From positions 1,054,001 to 1,118,000 of the forward strand of contig NZ_CP102252.1 in assembly GCF_025145645.1 (NCBI RefSeq): 64,000 nt of DNA, given 5' to 3'. Of the stretch, positions 8,089-16,639 are shown one piece after another. The translations under genes and the position numbers were made by a program. The notes under the pieces were generated by a model that was not told where the DNA came from, made no database searches, and was given only the letters and a program-made list of their open reading frames with translations. Source of the DNA: Alistipes senegalensis JC50. GTDB taxonomy: Bacteria > Bacteroidota > Bacteroidia > Bacteroidales > Rikenellaceae. Within the stretch, counting starts at the first letter, position 1; the number at the start of each line of letters is the position of its first letter.

Positions 8089-9318
8089 CTACTGTGCGAC
8101 CCTGAAGATACCATTCAGTTTTTCGCTCAAAGCCGCCATATCCCGGCCGATCTTGTCGTTAGTGATGCGCGCATAGATTTGAGTCGTGGTGATCCGTTTG
8201 TGCCCCAGCATCTTGCTGACCGTTTCCAGAGGTACGCCTTGCGAGAGCGTGACCGTCGTGGCGAAGGTATGACGCGCCATATGGATCGTGGGGTTGAACG
8301 ACAGACCGGCATGTCTGGCAACATGCCTCAGCGACATGTTCAGCGTCTTATGGGTACCTTTGAGCGGGAAGACCCGGTCGCCCGAGAGGTGCATATCCTT
8401 ATAACGCTCGTAGAGCATTCCGGCAACGGGAAGAAGTTTGACACGGAACTGCGTACCTGTTTTCTGACGCCTGTCGATAATCCAGCGCTCCCCGTTATCG
8501 TCCGTATGGATGTCCGCGTGGGTGAGTTTCACCACGTCCGCATGGCTCAGGCCCGTGAAAGCACAGAAGACGAAGGCATCCCGGTTGATACCCGTTCGGT
8601 AATTGGGGAGCCTGACATCTATCACGGCTTGTAACTCCGAAGCCGAAAGGTAACGGCGTTCTGAGTATTCCGGCCTCACGTAGAAACCTGCGAAAGGATC
8701 GGCGGCAATCCAGCCGTTCTTATACGCCGTGTAGGTCATCAGCTTCAATTTCTTGAGCGTAGAATGGATCGTCCCGGAACGCATCCCTTGTACCGAGGAG
8801 AGGTAGACCACGAACTTTTCGATAAAGTCCCGCTTCAATTCTTTGAAAGGAATATCCTTGACATGATATTCGTATTCGAGGAAGGAGGCCAGACGGCGGC
8901 GGCGTTTGCAGTAGTCCTCATAGCTGGAATAGGCCCGGTCTTTGCCCACGCGTTTGAGAAACCCTGCGAGGTATTCGTCGAAGGTCTGTAACAGCAGGCG
9001 GCAGTCGTCACCCATACCGAGGAAAGCGTTGCGAACCTTTTCGGCCGTAACGTATGAATCACGGTCGCAGAGACGTTGGTACTGCTTGCCGATATTGGTC
9101 TTGATATTTTCCAGCTTCTCGTTGATGCGCTGCGATTCGAGGCTTTTGCCGGAGGCTTTGTTCGCTTTGGCATCCCAGAGGGAAGAACGGACGGAGAGTT
9201 TGCAGCTGAACTGCGACATCGTACCGTTGATCGTAATACGGCCCATAATGGGAACCTGACCGTGTTTTTCCGACTGCCTTTTCACATAGAAAAGGACTTT
9301 GAAAGTGCTGCGTTGCAT
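8089..9318 (-). CDS. Tyrosine site-specific integrase (IntDOT-like)
   Basis: The product has 409 residues: an N-terminal arm-binding region, a SAM-like core-binding domain (about 110-210), and a catalytic domain containing IHMARHTFATT (the H-x-x-R box), MLGHKRITTTQIYARI (second His and the nucleophilic Tyr) and QKTG with the catalytic Lys. The site of the first catalytic Arg reads FTGLSHADV, with Ser in place of Arg. The CTnDOT integrase is known for the same substitution. It lies at the right edge of the decayed element with its N-terminus facing the core genes, so the attachment site is probably between 9320 and 9620. Confidence 0.92.
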   Translation of the reverse strand: MQRSTFKVLFYVKRQSEKHGQVPIMGRITINGTMSQFSCKLSVRSSLWDAKANKASGKSLESQRINEKLENIKTNIGKQYQRLCDRDSYVTAEKVRNAFLGMGDDCRLLLQTFDEYLAGFLKRVGKDRAYSSYEDYCKRRRRLASFLEYEYHVKDIPFKELKRDFIEKFVVYLSSVQGMRSGTIHSTLKKLKLMTYTAYKNGWIAADPFAGFYVRPEYSERRYLSASELQAVIDVRLPNYRTGINRDAFVFCAFTGLSHADVVKLTHADIHTDDNGERWIIDRRQKTGTQFRVKLLPVAGMLYERYKDMHLSGDRVFPLKGTHKTLNMSLRHVARHAGLSFNPTIHMARHTFATTVTLSQGVPLETVSKMLGHKRITTTQIYARITNDKIGRDMAALSEKLNGIFRVAQ

Positions 9319-9428
9319 AATAACTTGAACTTTGTGGATGGGTTAAACGTTTAGTCAAGTTATTTGTTATGCGGTAATTCGATGCAACACACTGAAAACA
9401 ACTGTCTTAAATGCAAATTAAAGCATTT

Positions 9429-9475
9429 CGGGCAGGTAACGGATAAGTAACGAAACTCACCGTTAAACCTGCCCG
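9429..9475. terminator. Long hairpin between the fkpA-like gene and the integrase
   Basis: The arms CGGGCAGGT and ACCTGCCCG are extended by AACGG/CCGTT and close a loop of about 17 bases. It lies about 150 bases after the stop of the FKBP gene (minus strand). It could also be part of the attachment region of the integrase. Confidence 0.5.
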
Positions 9476-9620
9476 ATTTTGCAATTCTATTGCTCGGAGC
9501 ATATGCAGAACAGAGAATCAAATATCTGAAAACATGATATTTACTCTTTTCTACACTTTCGTTTTCCTACAAATACCGAACCGTTTCCGTTCCGGGATTT
9601 TTCGTATTCGGCCTTTCCGG

Positions 9621-10733
9621 TTACTCTGCGGGAGCGACCTCGGGCTTCTCGGCCGTTGCAGTCGAATCCGCCGGAGCGGGCTCCTCGTAAGGAGTCACGT
9701 CAATCAACTCGACCTCGAACTCCAAAGCCTCGTTGGGACCGATGTCACGGCCTGCGCCGCGCGCACCGTAAGCCAGGTCGGCGGGAATCCAGAGCGTGAT
9801 CTTGCCGCCCTTGCCCACCAGTTGCAAACCCTCGGTCCAGCCGGGGATCACACGGTTGAGCGGGAACTCGACGGGCTCGTCCTTGTCGAAATCGTCGGGA
9901 CGCTGTTTCTTGATCATCTCCTGCTGCTCTTTCGAGCGGTTGGCGAACTTCGAGGTATCGAACACCTTGCCGTCGCGGGTGCGGCCCGTGTAGTGAACCT
10001 TCACCACGTCGCGCGGGTCCTTCGGCATCGCAGCGGCGTCGCCGGCAGCGGTAACCTTATAGAGCAGGCCCGACTCGGTCTTCTTCACGCCCGATTTCTT
10101 CTCCATTTTCTCCAGCCATGCCTTCGAAGCCTCGGCGTTCTCGGCCGGACGCTTCACCATGAAGTAGTACTGCAAGTACTGGTTCACCTCGTCCTCCGTC
10201 ATTTTGGCGTTGTTGTCGCGGACGTTCTGCATGGCCTCGCTGATCCAAACCAGCTGGATGGGCATGCCGCTCTGAGCTACGTTGTAACCGATATCGTTAC
10301 CGAATGCGTAGGAAATCTCGGCGCGCTCCTCTTCGCTCTCGAACATCTCGGGATCGGCTGCGGGATACTCGACCTTGGTCGAATCGCCGCCGGCCAGACG
10401 GACGCTGTCGGCAGCGGCACGCTTCTCGGCGATAGCCTGCGCACGCTCGCCGCGCTTCGACATGAAATACTCGCGCAGCATGTCCAGCGACTTGTCGTGC
10501 TCCTGCGAAGCCTTGCCCATGGCGCCTTCCTTGATACCCTTGTCCACGAGTTTGAAATCGAACGGGATATCCTTCATTTCATAGCTCATGCCGTAACCGA
10601 TGTTGGCTCCGAGCGAATACGACAGCGAGTCGAAATCCGAAAGGCTGCCCATCTGCACGCCGCTCTTGTTTCCTCCGCAAGAAGCGAGCATCGCAGCACC
10701 CGCGAGTGCCGCAGCAAAAAAGATTTTTTTCAT
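9621..10733 (-). CDS. FKBP-type peptidyl-prolyl cis-trans isomerase, lipoprotein (FkpA-like)
   Basis: The product has 370 residues. The signal sequence ends in the lipobox MLASC with Cys at 19, so it should be anchored in the outer membrane facing the periplasm. An FKBP N-terminal dimerisation domain covers about residues 35-215. The isomerase domain follows: VVKVHYTGRTRDGKVFDTS, PGWTEGLQLVGKGGK and IPADLAYGARG. It should assist folding of outer-membrane and secreted proteins. On the minus strand a -7 box TATCTTTG (10779-10786) lies about 45 bases before the start. The acidic Ala/Pro tail is unusual but common in this family in Bacteroidota. Confidence 0.93.
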   Translation of the reverse strand: MKKIFFAAALAGAAMLASCGGNKSGVQMGSLSDFDSLSYSLGANIGYGMSYEMKDIPFDFKLVDKGIKEGAMGKASQEHDKSLDMLREYFMSKRGERAQAIAEKRAAADSVRLAGGDSTKVEYPAADPEMFESEEERAEISYAFGNDIGYNVAQSGMPIQLVWISEAMQNVRDNNAKMTEDEVNQYLQYYFMVKRPAENAEASKAWLEKMEKKSGVKKTESGLLYKVTAAGDAAAMPKDPRDVVKVHYTGRTRDGKVFDTSKFANRSKEQQEMIKKQRPDDFDKDEPVEFPLNRVIPGWTEGLQLVGKGGKITLWIPADLAYGARGAGRDIGPNEALEFEVELIDVTPYEEPAPADSTATAEKPEVAPAE

Positions 10734-10824
10734 TGTTGTTTTTTAACTATGTTTTGAGTTTGCTTTTATTCGTACGCGCAAAGATATAAAAATATTGTAT
10801 AACGCTCATCTTTATCGGCGTAAA

Positions 10825-11526
10825 TTATCTTCGCCGCGACCGATTCGCGTATTTATCGACATCGACGAGCTCGATTTCATAGTAAAGCGTCGCATTGGGG
10901 GCCACGCCCAGCTCCTTGTCGCCCTCGGCGCCGTAGGCCGCCGACGAAGGCATCCAGGCGTTGATCTTCCCGCCCTTGCCGATCAGCTTCACGCTCTCCT
11001 GCACGCCCTTCCGCAGGTCGCGCAGCAGCGAGCGCACCGTGTCGCCCTTCTCGTAGGAGGAGGCGATGCGGCTGCCGTCGGCCGTGCGGATCACCCACCG
11101 CAGGGCCACGCTGTCGCGGTCCGACACGGGGACCTGCTCCTGATCGCCGACGGCCGTCACCGTATAGGTCACGCCCGACGAGGTGCGGGCATAGGAGCGG
11201 TTCGACTTGGCTATATCGGCAAGGAACTGCTCCTCGTAGGCCCGGGCCTTCTCGGGCAGCGCATAGCTCACATAGCGCAGGTAGAACGTCTCGGCATCGG
11301 CCGCCGAAAGTTTCGCCGACCGGTTTACGGCGTCGCGGATGCCCTCGCAGACGGCGTTCACGTTAATCGTCGAATCCATCCGCAGCAGGTTCATACCGAC
11401 GTTCATGCCGATGACATAGGCCACCGAATCGGTGTCGTTTCTGAGTTTCACGCCCCCGCCCGACTTCTTCGAGCAGGCCCCGGCCAGCAAAGCGGCGGCG
11501 GGGAGGATCAGCAGGATTTTTTTCAT
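10825..11526 (-). CDS. FKBP-type peptidyl-prolyl isomerase, lipoprotein
   Basis: The product has 233 residues. The signal sequence ends in the lipobox LAGAC with Cys at 18. A short FKBP N-domain is followed by an FKBP core with SYEKGDTVRSLLRDL, VQESVKLIGKGGKINAWMPS and NATLYYEIELVDVD. The YTG motif of the active site is replaced (VALRWVIRTADGS), so catalysis may be weak and chaperone action more likely. The ATG at 11526 overlaps the nhaA stop by 4 bases (ATGA), which fixes the start and suggests translational coupling. Confidence 0.88.
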   Translation of the reverse strand: MKKILLILPAAALLAGACSKKSGGGVKLRNDTDSVAYVIGMNVGMNLLRMDSTINVNAVCEGIRDAVNRSAKLSAADAETFYLRYVSYALPEKARAYEEQFLADIAKSNRSYARTSSGVTYTVTAVGDQEQVPVSDRDSVALRWVIRTADGSRIASSYEKGDTVRSLLRDLRKGVQESVKLIGKGGKINAWMPSSAAYGAEGDKELGVAPNATLYYEIELVDVDKYANRSRRR

Positions 11527-12905
11527 TGTCTCGTACTTTTTTTCGAAAAAGCCAGAATCAGCAGGCATCCCACGATCGCCGCCGCGAGCGAGCCCATCAG
11601 AATGGCGATCTTGCCGCGGTCGATCAGATCGGCATCGGTGAAGGCCAGCGAATCGACGAACAGCGACATCGTGAACCCGATGCCGCCCAGACAGCCCACG
11701 GCCAGCAGCATGCGCCACGTCGCCCCCTCGGGCAGCTCTGCGAGGCCGGACTTCACGGCGCCCCACGAAGCGAGGAATATGCCCAGCGGCTTGCCGACGA
11801 GCAGACCGAAGAAGACGCCCATGCCGATCGAACCGATTTCGGGCGAATGGTGGAAGATATTGAGGTATTCGAACGAGGTGATCTCGACGCCGGCGTTGGC
11901 CAGCGCGAAAATGGGCATGACGAGGAAGGTCACGTAAGGCGCCAGGGCGTGTTCCAGCCGGTAGCTCATGCCCACGGAGTTGGCCGACAGGTCGTGCATG
12001 CGCCGCAGGTAGAAGCGCTGCTCCTCGTTGGGGAAATCCTCGTGGGTGGCGGCCGAAAGCATCAGCCCTTTGAGCCAGCGCATCTTATGGGCGAAGTACT
12101 CCTTGCTGTAACGGGGTTCCATCGGGATCAGCAGGGCCATCGCCACTCCCGAGATGGTCGAGTGCACCCCCGAATAGTAGAACAGTCCCCACACCACGAA
12201 GGCCGGCACCAGGTAAGAGAACATCCGCTTCTCGCCCATCTGCTTCATGAAGTAGACCCCGAGCATGATGGCCAGCGCCACCAGCAGGCAGCCGATCTGA
12301 ACCGTCCCGCCGTAGAAGAGCGCGATGACCAGAATGGCCCCCAGGTCGTCGGCGACGGCCAGCGCCGTGAGGAAGATTTTGAGCGACACGGGAACGCGGT
12401 CACCCAGCATCGAGAGGATGCCGATGGCGAAGGCGATGTCCGTGGCCGTGGGGATTCCCCAGCCGTTGGCGGCGGCCGTACCGTGGTTGAAGAGCGTGAA
12501 GACGATGGCCGGAGCCAGCATGCCCCCCGCGGCGGCCAGCACCGGAAGAATCGCCCGCCGCACGGACGAAAGCTGTCCGCAGACGATCTCGCGCTTGATT
12601 TCGAGCCCCACGGCGAAGAAGAAGATCACCATCAGCCCGTCGTTGATGAACTTCTCGACGGTCATGCCCCGGGGGAAGATCCAGTCGATCAGTCCGTCCG
12701 GAGAGCGGACCATCAGCGAGAGGTCGGTTTCGAGCAGGTGATGATAGTAAACCTTGGTGCCGGGCAGGTTGGCCAGCAGCATGGCGAGGATCACGCACGC
12801 GAGCAGCACTACGCCGCCGGCCCACGGAGCCTCCAGAAAATTACGGCCGCGAAGCCCCATCACATGTCGCTGGCGCACCCAGCGATACATCGAAAACAGT
12901 CGCAT
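11523..12905 (-). CDS. nhaA: Na+/H+ antiporter NhaA
   Basis: The 460-residue membrane protein exchanges sodium for protons. Recognisable blocks are FINDGLMVIFFFAVGLEIKR, TATDIAFAIGILSMLGDRVP and FLTALAVADDLGAILVIALF, the last carrying the paired Asp of the transport site (D163/D164 in E. coli), and GGIGFTMSLFV near the end. The start at 12905 (MRLFSMYRW) is chosen because it lies 4 bases after the stop of the upstream ureohydrolase gene. A cytosolic loop of about 50 residues after PMEPRYSKEYFAHK is longer than in E. coli. Confidence 0.96.
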   Translation of the reverse strand: MRLFSMYRWVRQRHVMGLRGRNFLEAPWAGGVVLLACVILAMLLANLPGTKVYYHHLLETDLSLMVRSPDGLIDWIFPRGMTVEKFINDGLMVIFFFAVGLEIKREIVCGQLSSVRRAILPVLAAAGGMLAPAIVFTLFNHGTAAANGWGIPTATDIAFAIGILSMLGDRVPVSLKIFLTALAVADDLGAILVIALFYGGTVQIGCLLVALAIMLGVYFMKQMGEKRMFSYLVPAFVVWGLFYYSGVHSTISGVAMALLIPMEPRYSKEYFAHKMRWLKGLMLSAATHEDFPNEEQRFYLRRMHDLSANSVGMSYRLEHALAPYVTFLVMPIFALANAGVEITSFEYLNIFHHSPEIGSIGMGVFFGLLVGKPLGIFLASWGAVKSGLAELPEGATWRMLLAVGCLGGIGFTMSLFVDSLAFTDADLIDRGKIAILMGSLAAAIVGCLLILAFSKKSTRQ

Positions 12906-12909
12906 TTGC

Positions 12910-13962
12910 TTATTCGTTGTTTGGTTTTTCGTTCGATTTGAGCGCCTGCCCGCAGAGTTTCCACAGGATGCGGGCCCCGGTGATGGCGTCGATCCGGTCG
13001 TCGGCCGCGGGGCACACCTCCACCACATCGAATCCGATGATGCGGCGGCCCGAGCGGACCAGCGTGTCGATCAGGTAGACGGCCCGGTTGAAAGAGAGGC
13101 CCCCGCAGACGGGCGTACCCGTATGGGGGCAGTTGTCGAAAGAGAGTCCGTCGATGTCGAAGCTCACGTAGACCTCGGCGGGCAGCGTCCCGACGATGCG
13201 GCGGCACTGGGCGTCCCACGTCTCGCCGCGGAACTCCGCAGCGGCCAGCGAGAGGTCGTCGAACGTGGCGATACGCTCCGACGAAGCGGCCATCGCGGCC
13301 TCCGCCTCGCTGAAATCGCGCACGGCGACCTGAGCGATCCGGCTGACCTGCGGCACGTCGCGCAGGACGTTGAACATGATCGACGCATGGGAAAATTCAA
13401 AACCCTCGTAAGCGTCGCGCAGGTCGCAGTGGGCGTCGATATGCAGGATGCCGAACGCCTCGTGACGGGCCCCCAGAGCGCGGATCAGCCCGTAGGGCGT
13501 CGAATGGTCGCCGCCCACGAGCCCCACGATCTTGCCTGCGTCGAGCCAGCGCACGGCCTGCGCCCCGATGTTGGCGTTCATGGCCGCACAGCCCTCGTTC
13601 ACGCGGCGGACCTTGCGCACGACATAGTCGTCTTCGAGGCACCCGCCCCCTTCGAGATGGTCGATCACCCGCGAGGCATCGACACGCAGGCGCTGCGAAG
13701 ACTCCAGCAGCGAATAGTCCACGTCGGCCGTGGCGATGCCGCGGCGCCAGGCCCCGGGGGCCAGCGGGTCGTAAAAATCCAGCTGCGTCGAGGCTTCGAT
13801 GACGGCGTCGGGAGCATAGGCCGTTCCGGCTCCGTAGGAAACCGTCACGTCCCACGGCGCCGAAATCAGCACCAGTTCCGCCGTTTCGGGCTCGAACGGA
13901 AGCCCGAAATAGGTTCCGTTGTCCACGCCGACGCCATCCGGATCGAAGGGTTTCTGTTCCAT
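12910..13962 (-). CDS. Arginase/agmatinase-family ureohydrolase
   Basis: The product has 350 residues. The manganese-binding signatures are GGDHS at about 150-154, DAHCD at about 176-180 and SFDIDGL at about 268-274. Such enzymes release urea from arginine, agmatine or related guanidino compounds; the exact substrate cannot be told here. It is the first gene of an apparent operon with nhaA and the second FKBP gene (gaps of 4 bases or overlaps). The promoter is supplied by the adjacent repeat: TTTG and TATCTTTG at 14009-14012 and 13982-13989 on the minus strand, 19 bases apart, about 14 bases of leader. Confidence 0.9.
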   Translation of the reverse strand: MEQKPFDPDGVGVDNGTYFGLPFEPETAELVLISAPWDVTVSYGAGTAYAPDAVIEASTQLDFYDPLAPGAWRRGIATADVDYSLLESSQRLRVDASRVIDHLEGGGCLEDDYVVRKVRRVNEGCAAMNANIGAQAVRWLDAGKIVGLVGGDHSTPYGLIRALGARHEAFGILHIDAHCDLRDAYEGFEFSHASIMFNVLRDVPQVSRIAQVAVRDFSEAEAAMAASSERIATFDDLSLAAAEFRGETWDAQCRRIVGTLPAEVYVSFDIDGLSFDNCPHTGTPVCGGLSFNRAVYLIDTLVRSGRRIIGFDVVEVCPAADDRIDAITGARILWKLCGQALKSNEKPNNE

Positions 13963-13981
13963 AATGAAATTTAAGAATCTA

Positions 13982-14165
13982 CAAAGATAGCAAAAAACCC
14001 GGTGATTCCAAACCCGGATCGCATACGGCTTTGCAAAACCATCCGACCCCTAAAAGTGTCGTTACGACACCAAAGATAGAAAAAAATCGAATGGATTCAA
14101 AATCGGACTGCGCGCCCCGGCAAAACCTTCCGACGGACAAAAAAGCGTCGCGGCGACACCGGAGA
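13982..14165 (-). repeat. Promoter-carrying dispersed repeat, two tandem units
   Basis: Two units of about 90 bases lie head to tail on the minus strand. The inner unit begins with the palindrome GTGTCGTAACGACAC (14056-14070), preceded by -7 TATCTTTG (14071-14078) and -33 TTTG (14098-14101), 19 bases apart. It ends in a second promoter (14009-14012 and 13982-13989) for the ureohydrolase operon. The outer unit begins with the degenerate palindrome GTGTCGCCGCGACGC near 14145-14158. Related units occur at 15345, 21131, 23635 and 28502. Confidence 0.8.
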
Positions 14166-14233
14166 TGCGAAAAATTCAATTTTTGTCTATATTTGTTTCC
14201 CGTAAAGGAACGAAAGAAAAAAACGTCCATACC

Positions 14234-15229
14234 ATGAAAATCATAGCCGACAGTGCCATTCCCTTCCTGAAAGGGGTTCTGGAACCTTTCGCCGAGGTGC
14301 GTTATCTCCCCGGAAAGGCCATTTCGGCCGCCGACGTCCGCGACGCCGACGCGCTCCTGACCCGCACCCGCACGCGGTGCGACGCGGCGCTGCTCGCCGG
14401 TTCGCGGGTGCGCCTCGTCGCCACGGCGACCATCGGATTCGACCACATCGACACGGCGTGGTGCACAGCGCACGGAATCACGGTCACGACGGCCGCCGGA
14501 TGCAACGCCCGGGGCGTCCTGCAATGGGTCGCCGCCGCGCTCGTCCACCTCTCCCGCACACAGGGCTGGCAGCCCGCAGAGCGGACGCTGGGCGTCGTGG
14601 GCGTGGGACACGTCGGGTCGCTCGTCAAAACTTATGCCGAAGCGTGGGGATTCCGCGTTCTCTGCTGCGACCCGCCGCGCGAGGAGCGGGAGCGGTGCGG
14701 ATTCCTGCCGCTGGAGGAGGTGGCCCGCCAGGCCGACATCCTCACGTTCCACACCCCGCTCGACGACACGACGCGCCGCATGGCCGGCGAGGAGCTGTTC
14801 CGGCGCATGAAACCCGGCGCCGTCGTGATGAACTCCTCGCGCGGGGAGGTGGTTGACGGCGCAGCCCTGCTCCGGAGCGGTCTCGAATGGGCCCTCGACG
14901 TTTGGGAGCACGAACCGGACCTCGATCCGGAGCTGCTGGGAAAAGCCCTGCTCGCAACGCCCCACATCGCGGGTTACTCGGAGCAGGGCAAGGCCAACGC
15001 CACGGCGATGTCCGTAGCGGCGCTGGCGCGCTGTTTCGGACTGCCGCTCGAAGGGTGGTATCCGCCCGAAGCGGCGCCGTCCGTTCCCCGGCCGATCGCG
15101 TGGCAGGAACTTTGCGACACCATCGGCGGCGTCTACGACATCGGAGCCGAAAGCCGCCGGCTCAAAGAACACCCCGGCGACTTCGAATCCCTGCGCGACC
15201 GCTACGCCTACCGCCGCGAATACTTCTGA
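14234..15229 (+). CDS. pdxB: 4-phosphoerythronate dehydrogenase
   Basis: The product has 331 residues and catalyses the NAD-dependent oxidation of 4-phosphoerythronate in the DXP-dependent route to pyridoxal phosphate. The Rossmann loop TLGVVGVGHVGSLVK lies near residues 118-132. TATIGFDHIDT, AAGCNARGV and MNSSRGEVVDG are typical of the 2-hydroxyacid dehydrogenase fold, and ATPHIAGYSEQGK carries the catalytic His. The length suits Bacteroidales PdxB, with a short C-terminal dimerisation part. The ATG at 14234 is used because upstream in-frame codons fall in the TATATTTG promoter-like segment. It is divergent from the ureohydrolase operon. Confidence 0.93.
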   Translation: MKIIADSAIPFLKGVLEPFAEVRYLPGKAISAADVRDADALLTRTRTRCDAALLAGSRVRLVATATIGFDHIDTAWCTAHGITVTTAAGCNARGVLQWVAAALVHLSRTQGWQPAERTLGVVGVGHVGSLVKTYAEAWGFRVLCCDPPREERERCGFLPLEEVARQADILTFHTPLDDTTRRMAGEELFRRMKPGAVVMNSSRGEVVDGAALLRSGLEWALDVWEHEPDLDPELLGKALLATPHIAGYSEQGKANATAMSVAALARCFGLPLEGWYPPEAAPSVPRPIAWQELCDTIGGVYDIGAESRRLKEHPGDFESLRDRYAYRREYF

Positions 15230-15344
15230 CCCCGCCCGCCCAAGAGGCGGGTTTCAGGGGCGACGGGAAGTCACCGGGATTCCGGTCCGGTTCTGCGCTC
15301 CGCCACATAACGGCCGAAGTCGTACATCGTTAGTCAATTTTTAC

Positions 15345-15442
15345 TACCTTTGGGGTCGTAACGACCCGTTTATCCCGTCGGAAGGTTCTGCCGAACCGCA
15401 CACATTTCGGTTTTGCACCCATCCGACTTTTTAGTACCTTTG
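15345..15442 (+). repeat. Promoter-carrying dispersed repeat, one unit, driving pyrD
   Basis: TACCTTTG (15345-15352) is followed at once by the palindrome GGGTCGTAACGACCC (15353-15367). The unit ends with -33 TTTG (15412-15415) and -7 TACCTTTG (15435-15442), 19 bases apart. The palindrome is a compensated variant of GTGTCGTAACGACAC: both arms changed together. Confidence 0.8.
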
Positions 15443-15449
15443 CCGCGTC

Positions 15450-16631
15450 ATGTACCGAAGGATCATAAAACCCCTGCTCTTCTCGCTCAACATCGAGCGG
15501 GCCCACCACATCGTCCTGCTGATGCTGCGCATCTTCGGGCTGATCCCCGGGGGCCGCTGGCTCCTGCGCAAATGCTACGCCGTGGAGCATCCGGCGCTCG
15601 AACGCGAGGTCTTCGGCATGCGGTTCGCCAATCCGGTGGGAATCGCCGCGGGGTTCGACCGCAACGGCGAAGCCTACCGCGAACTGGCCGCCCTGGGATT
15701 CGGATTCGTCGAGGTGGGCACCGTCACGCCCCGCCCCCAGGCGGGAAATCCCCGCCCGAGGGTCTTCCGGCTCCCGAAGGACAACGCCATCATCAACCGC
15801 ATCGGACTTTCGAACCGCGGCCTCGAAACCGCCATCCGCCACCTGCGGCGTCCGCACGGCGGGGTGATCGTGGGGTGCAACATCGGCAAGAACACCTCGA
15901 CTCCGGCCGAGAACGCCCCGGCCGACTACCTGAAACTCTTCCGCAACCTTTACCAGTATGCGGACTACTTCACCGTGAACATCAGCTGCGACAACTCCTG
16001 CCGCGAAGGGGCGACGCACACGCGCGAACACATTCTTCAGATACTCAACCCGCTGTTCGACTTCCGCCGCGGGCAGAACCAGTACCGGCCGGTCATGCTC
16101 AAAATCTCGCCCGACATGACGGACGAGGTGATCGACCGGATCACCGACGTACTGATGGAGACGCCGCTCGACGGCATCGTGGCCACCAACGGCTCGCACG
16201 GCCGCGAGGGGCTGCGGACCAGCCGCACGACGCTCGAAAAGATCGGCAGCGGCCGCCTCAGCGGAGCGCCCCTCACCCGCCGCGCCGTGGAGATCGTGCG
16301 CCGCATCCACACCCGCTCGGGCGGCACCTACCCCATCATCGGCGTGGGCGGACTGATGTCGGCCGACGACGTGCGGGCGATGCTCAACGCCGGGGCCGAC
16401 CTCGTGCAGCTCTACACGGGATATATCTACGAGGGTCCCGGACTGGTCCGGAACGTATGCCGCGCGCTGATCGACGAGGCCGAAGAGCTGGCCGCCATGC
16501 GCGCCGCCGAGGAATCGATGAAAAACGGGGAAAATCCCGAAACATCCGGTCCGGAGCCCGCCGAAACCGCCGGGGAGGCATCCGACGGCAAGTCGGAGGA
16601 GGAGCGTCATCCCGGCTCCGGGCAAAAATAA
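15450..16631 (+). CDS. pyrD: Dihydroorotate dehydrogenase (quinone-type)
   Basis: The product has 393 residues and makes orotate in pyrimidine synthesis. An N-terminal helical segment (FSLNIERAHHIVLLMLRIFG) of class 2 enzymes, used for membrane and quinone contact, is followed by the barrel with VGIAAGFDRNGEAYREL, VEVGTVTPRPQAGNPRPR and PIIGVGGLMSADDV. The active-site loop reads NISCDNSC, with Cys where E. coli-type class 2 enzymes have the Ser base. About 55 acidic, low-complexity residues form an unusual C-terminal tail. The start is only 8 bases beyond the -7 box, so the mRNA may be leaderless. The cinA gene follows after 8 bases. Confidence 0.94.
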   Translation: MYRRIIKPLLFSLNIERAHHIVLLMLRIFGLIPGGRWLLRKCYAVEHPALEREVFGMRFANPVGIAAGFDRNGEAYRELAALGFGFVEVGTVTPRPQAGNPRPRVFRLPKDNAIINRIGLSNRGLETAIRHLRRPHGGVIVGCNIGKNTSTPAENAPADYLKLFRNLYQYADYFTVNISCDNSCREGATHTREHILQILNPLFDFRRGQNQYRPVMLKISPDMTDEVIDRITDVLMETPLDGIVATNGSHGREGLRTSRTTLEKIGSGRLSGAPLTRRAVEIVRRIHTRSGGTYPIIGVGGLMSADDVRAMLNAGADLVQLYTGYIYEGPGLVRNVCRALIDEAEELAAMRAAEESMKNGENPETSGPEPAETAGEASDGKSEEERHPGSGQK

Positions 16632-16639
16632 CTCCACCC

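Noticed and set aside
14031..14237. Reading frame upstream of pdxB
   Set aside because: It lies wholly in the dispersed repeat and the promoter region; not a gene.
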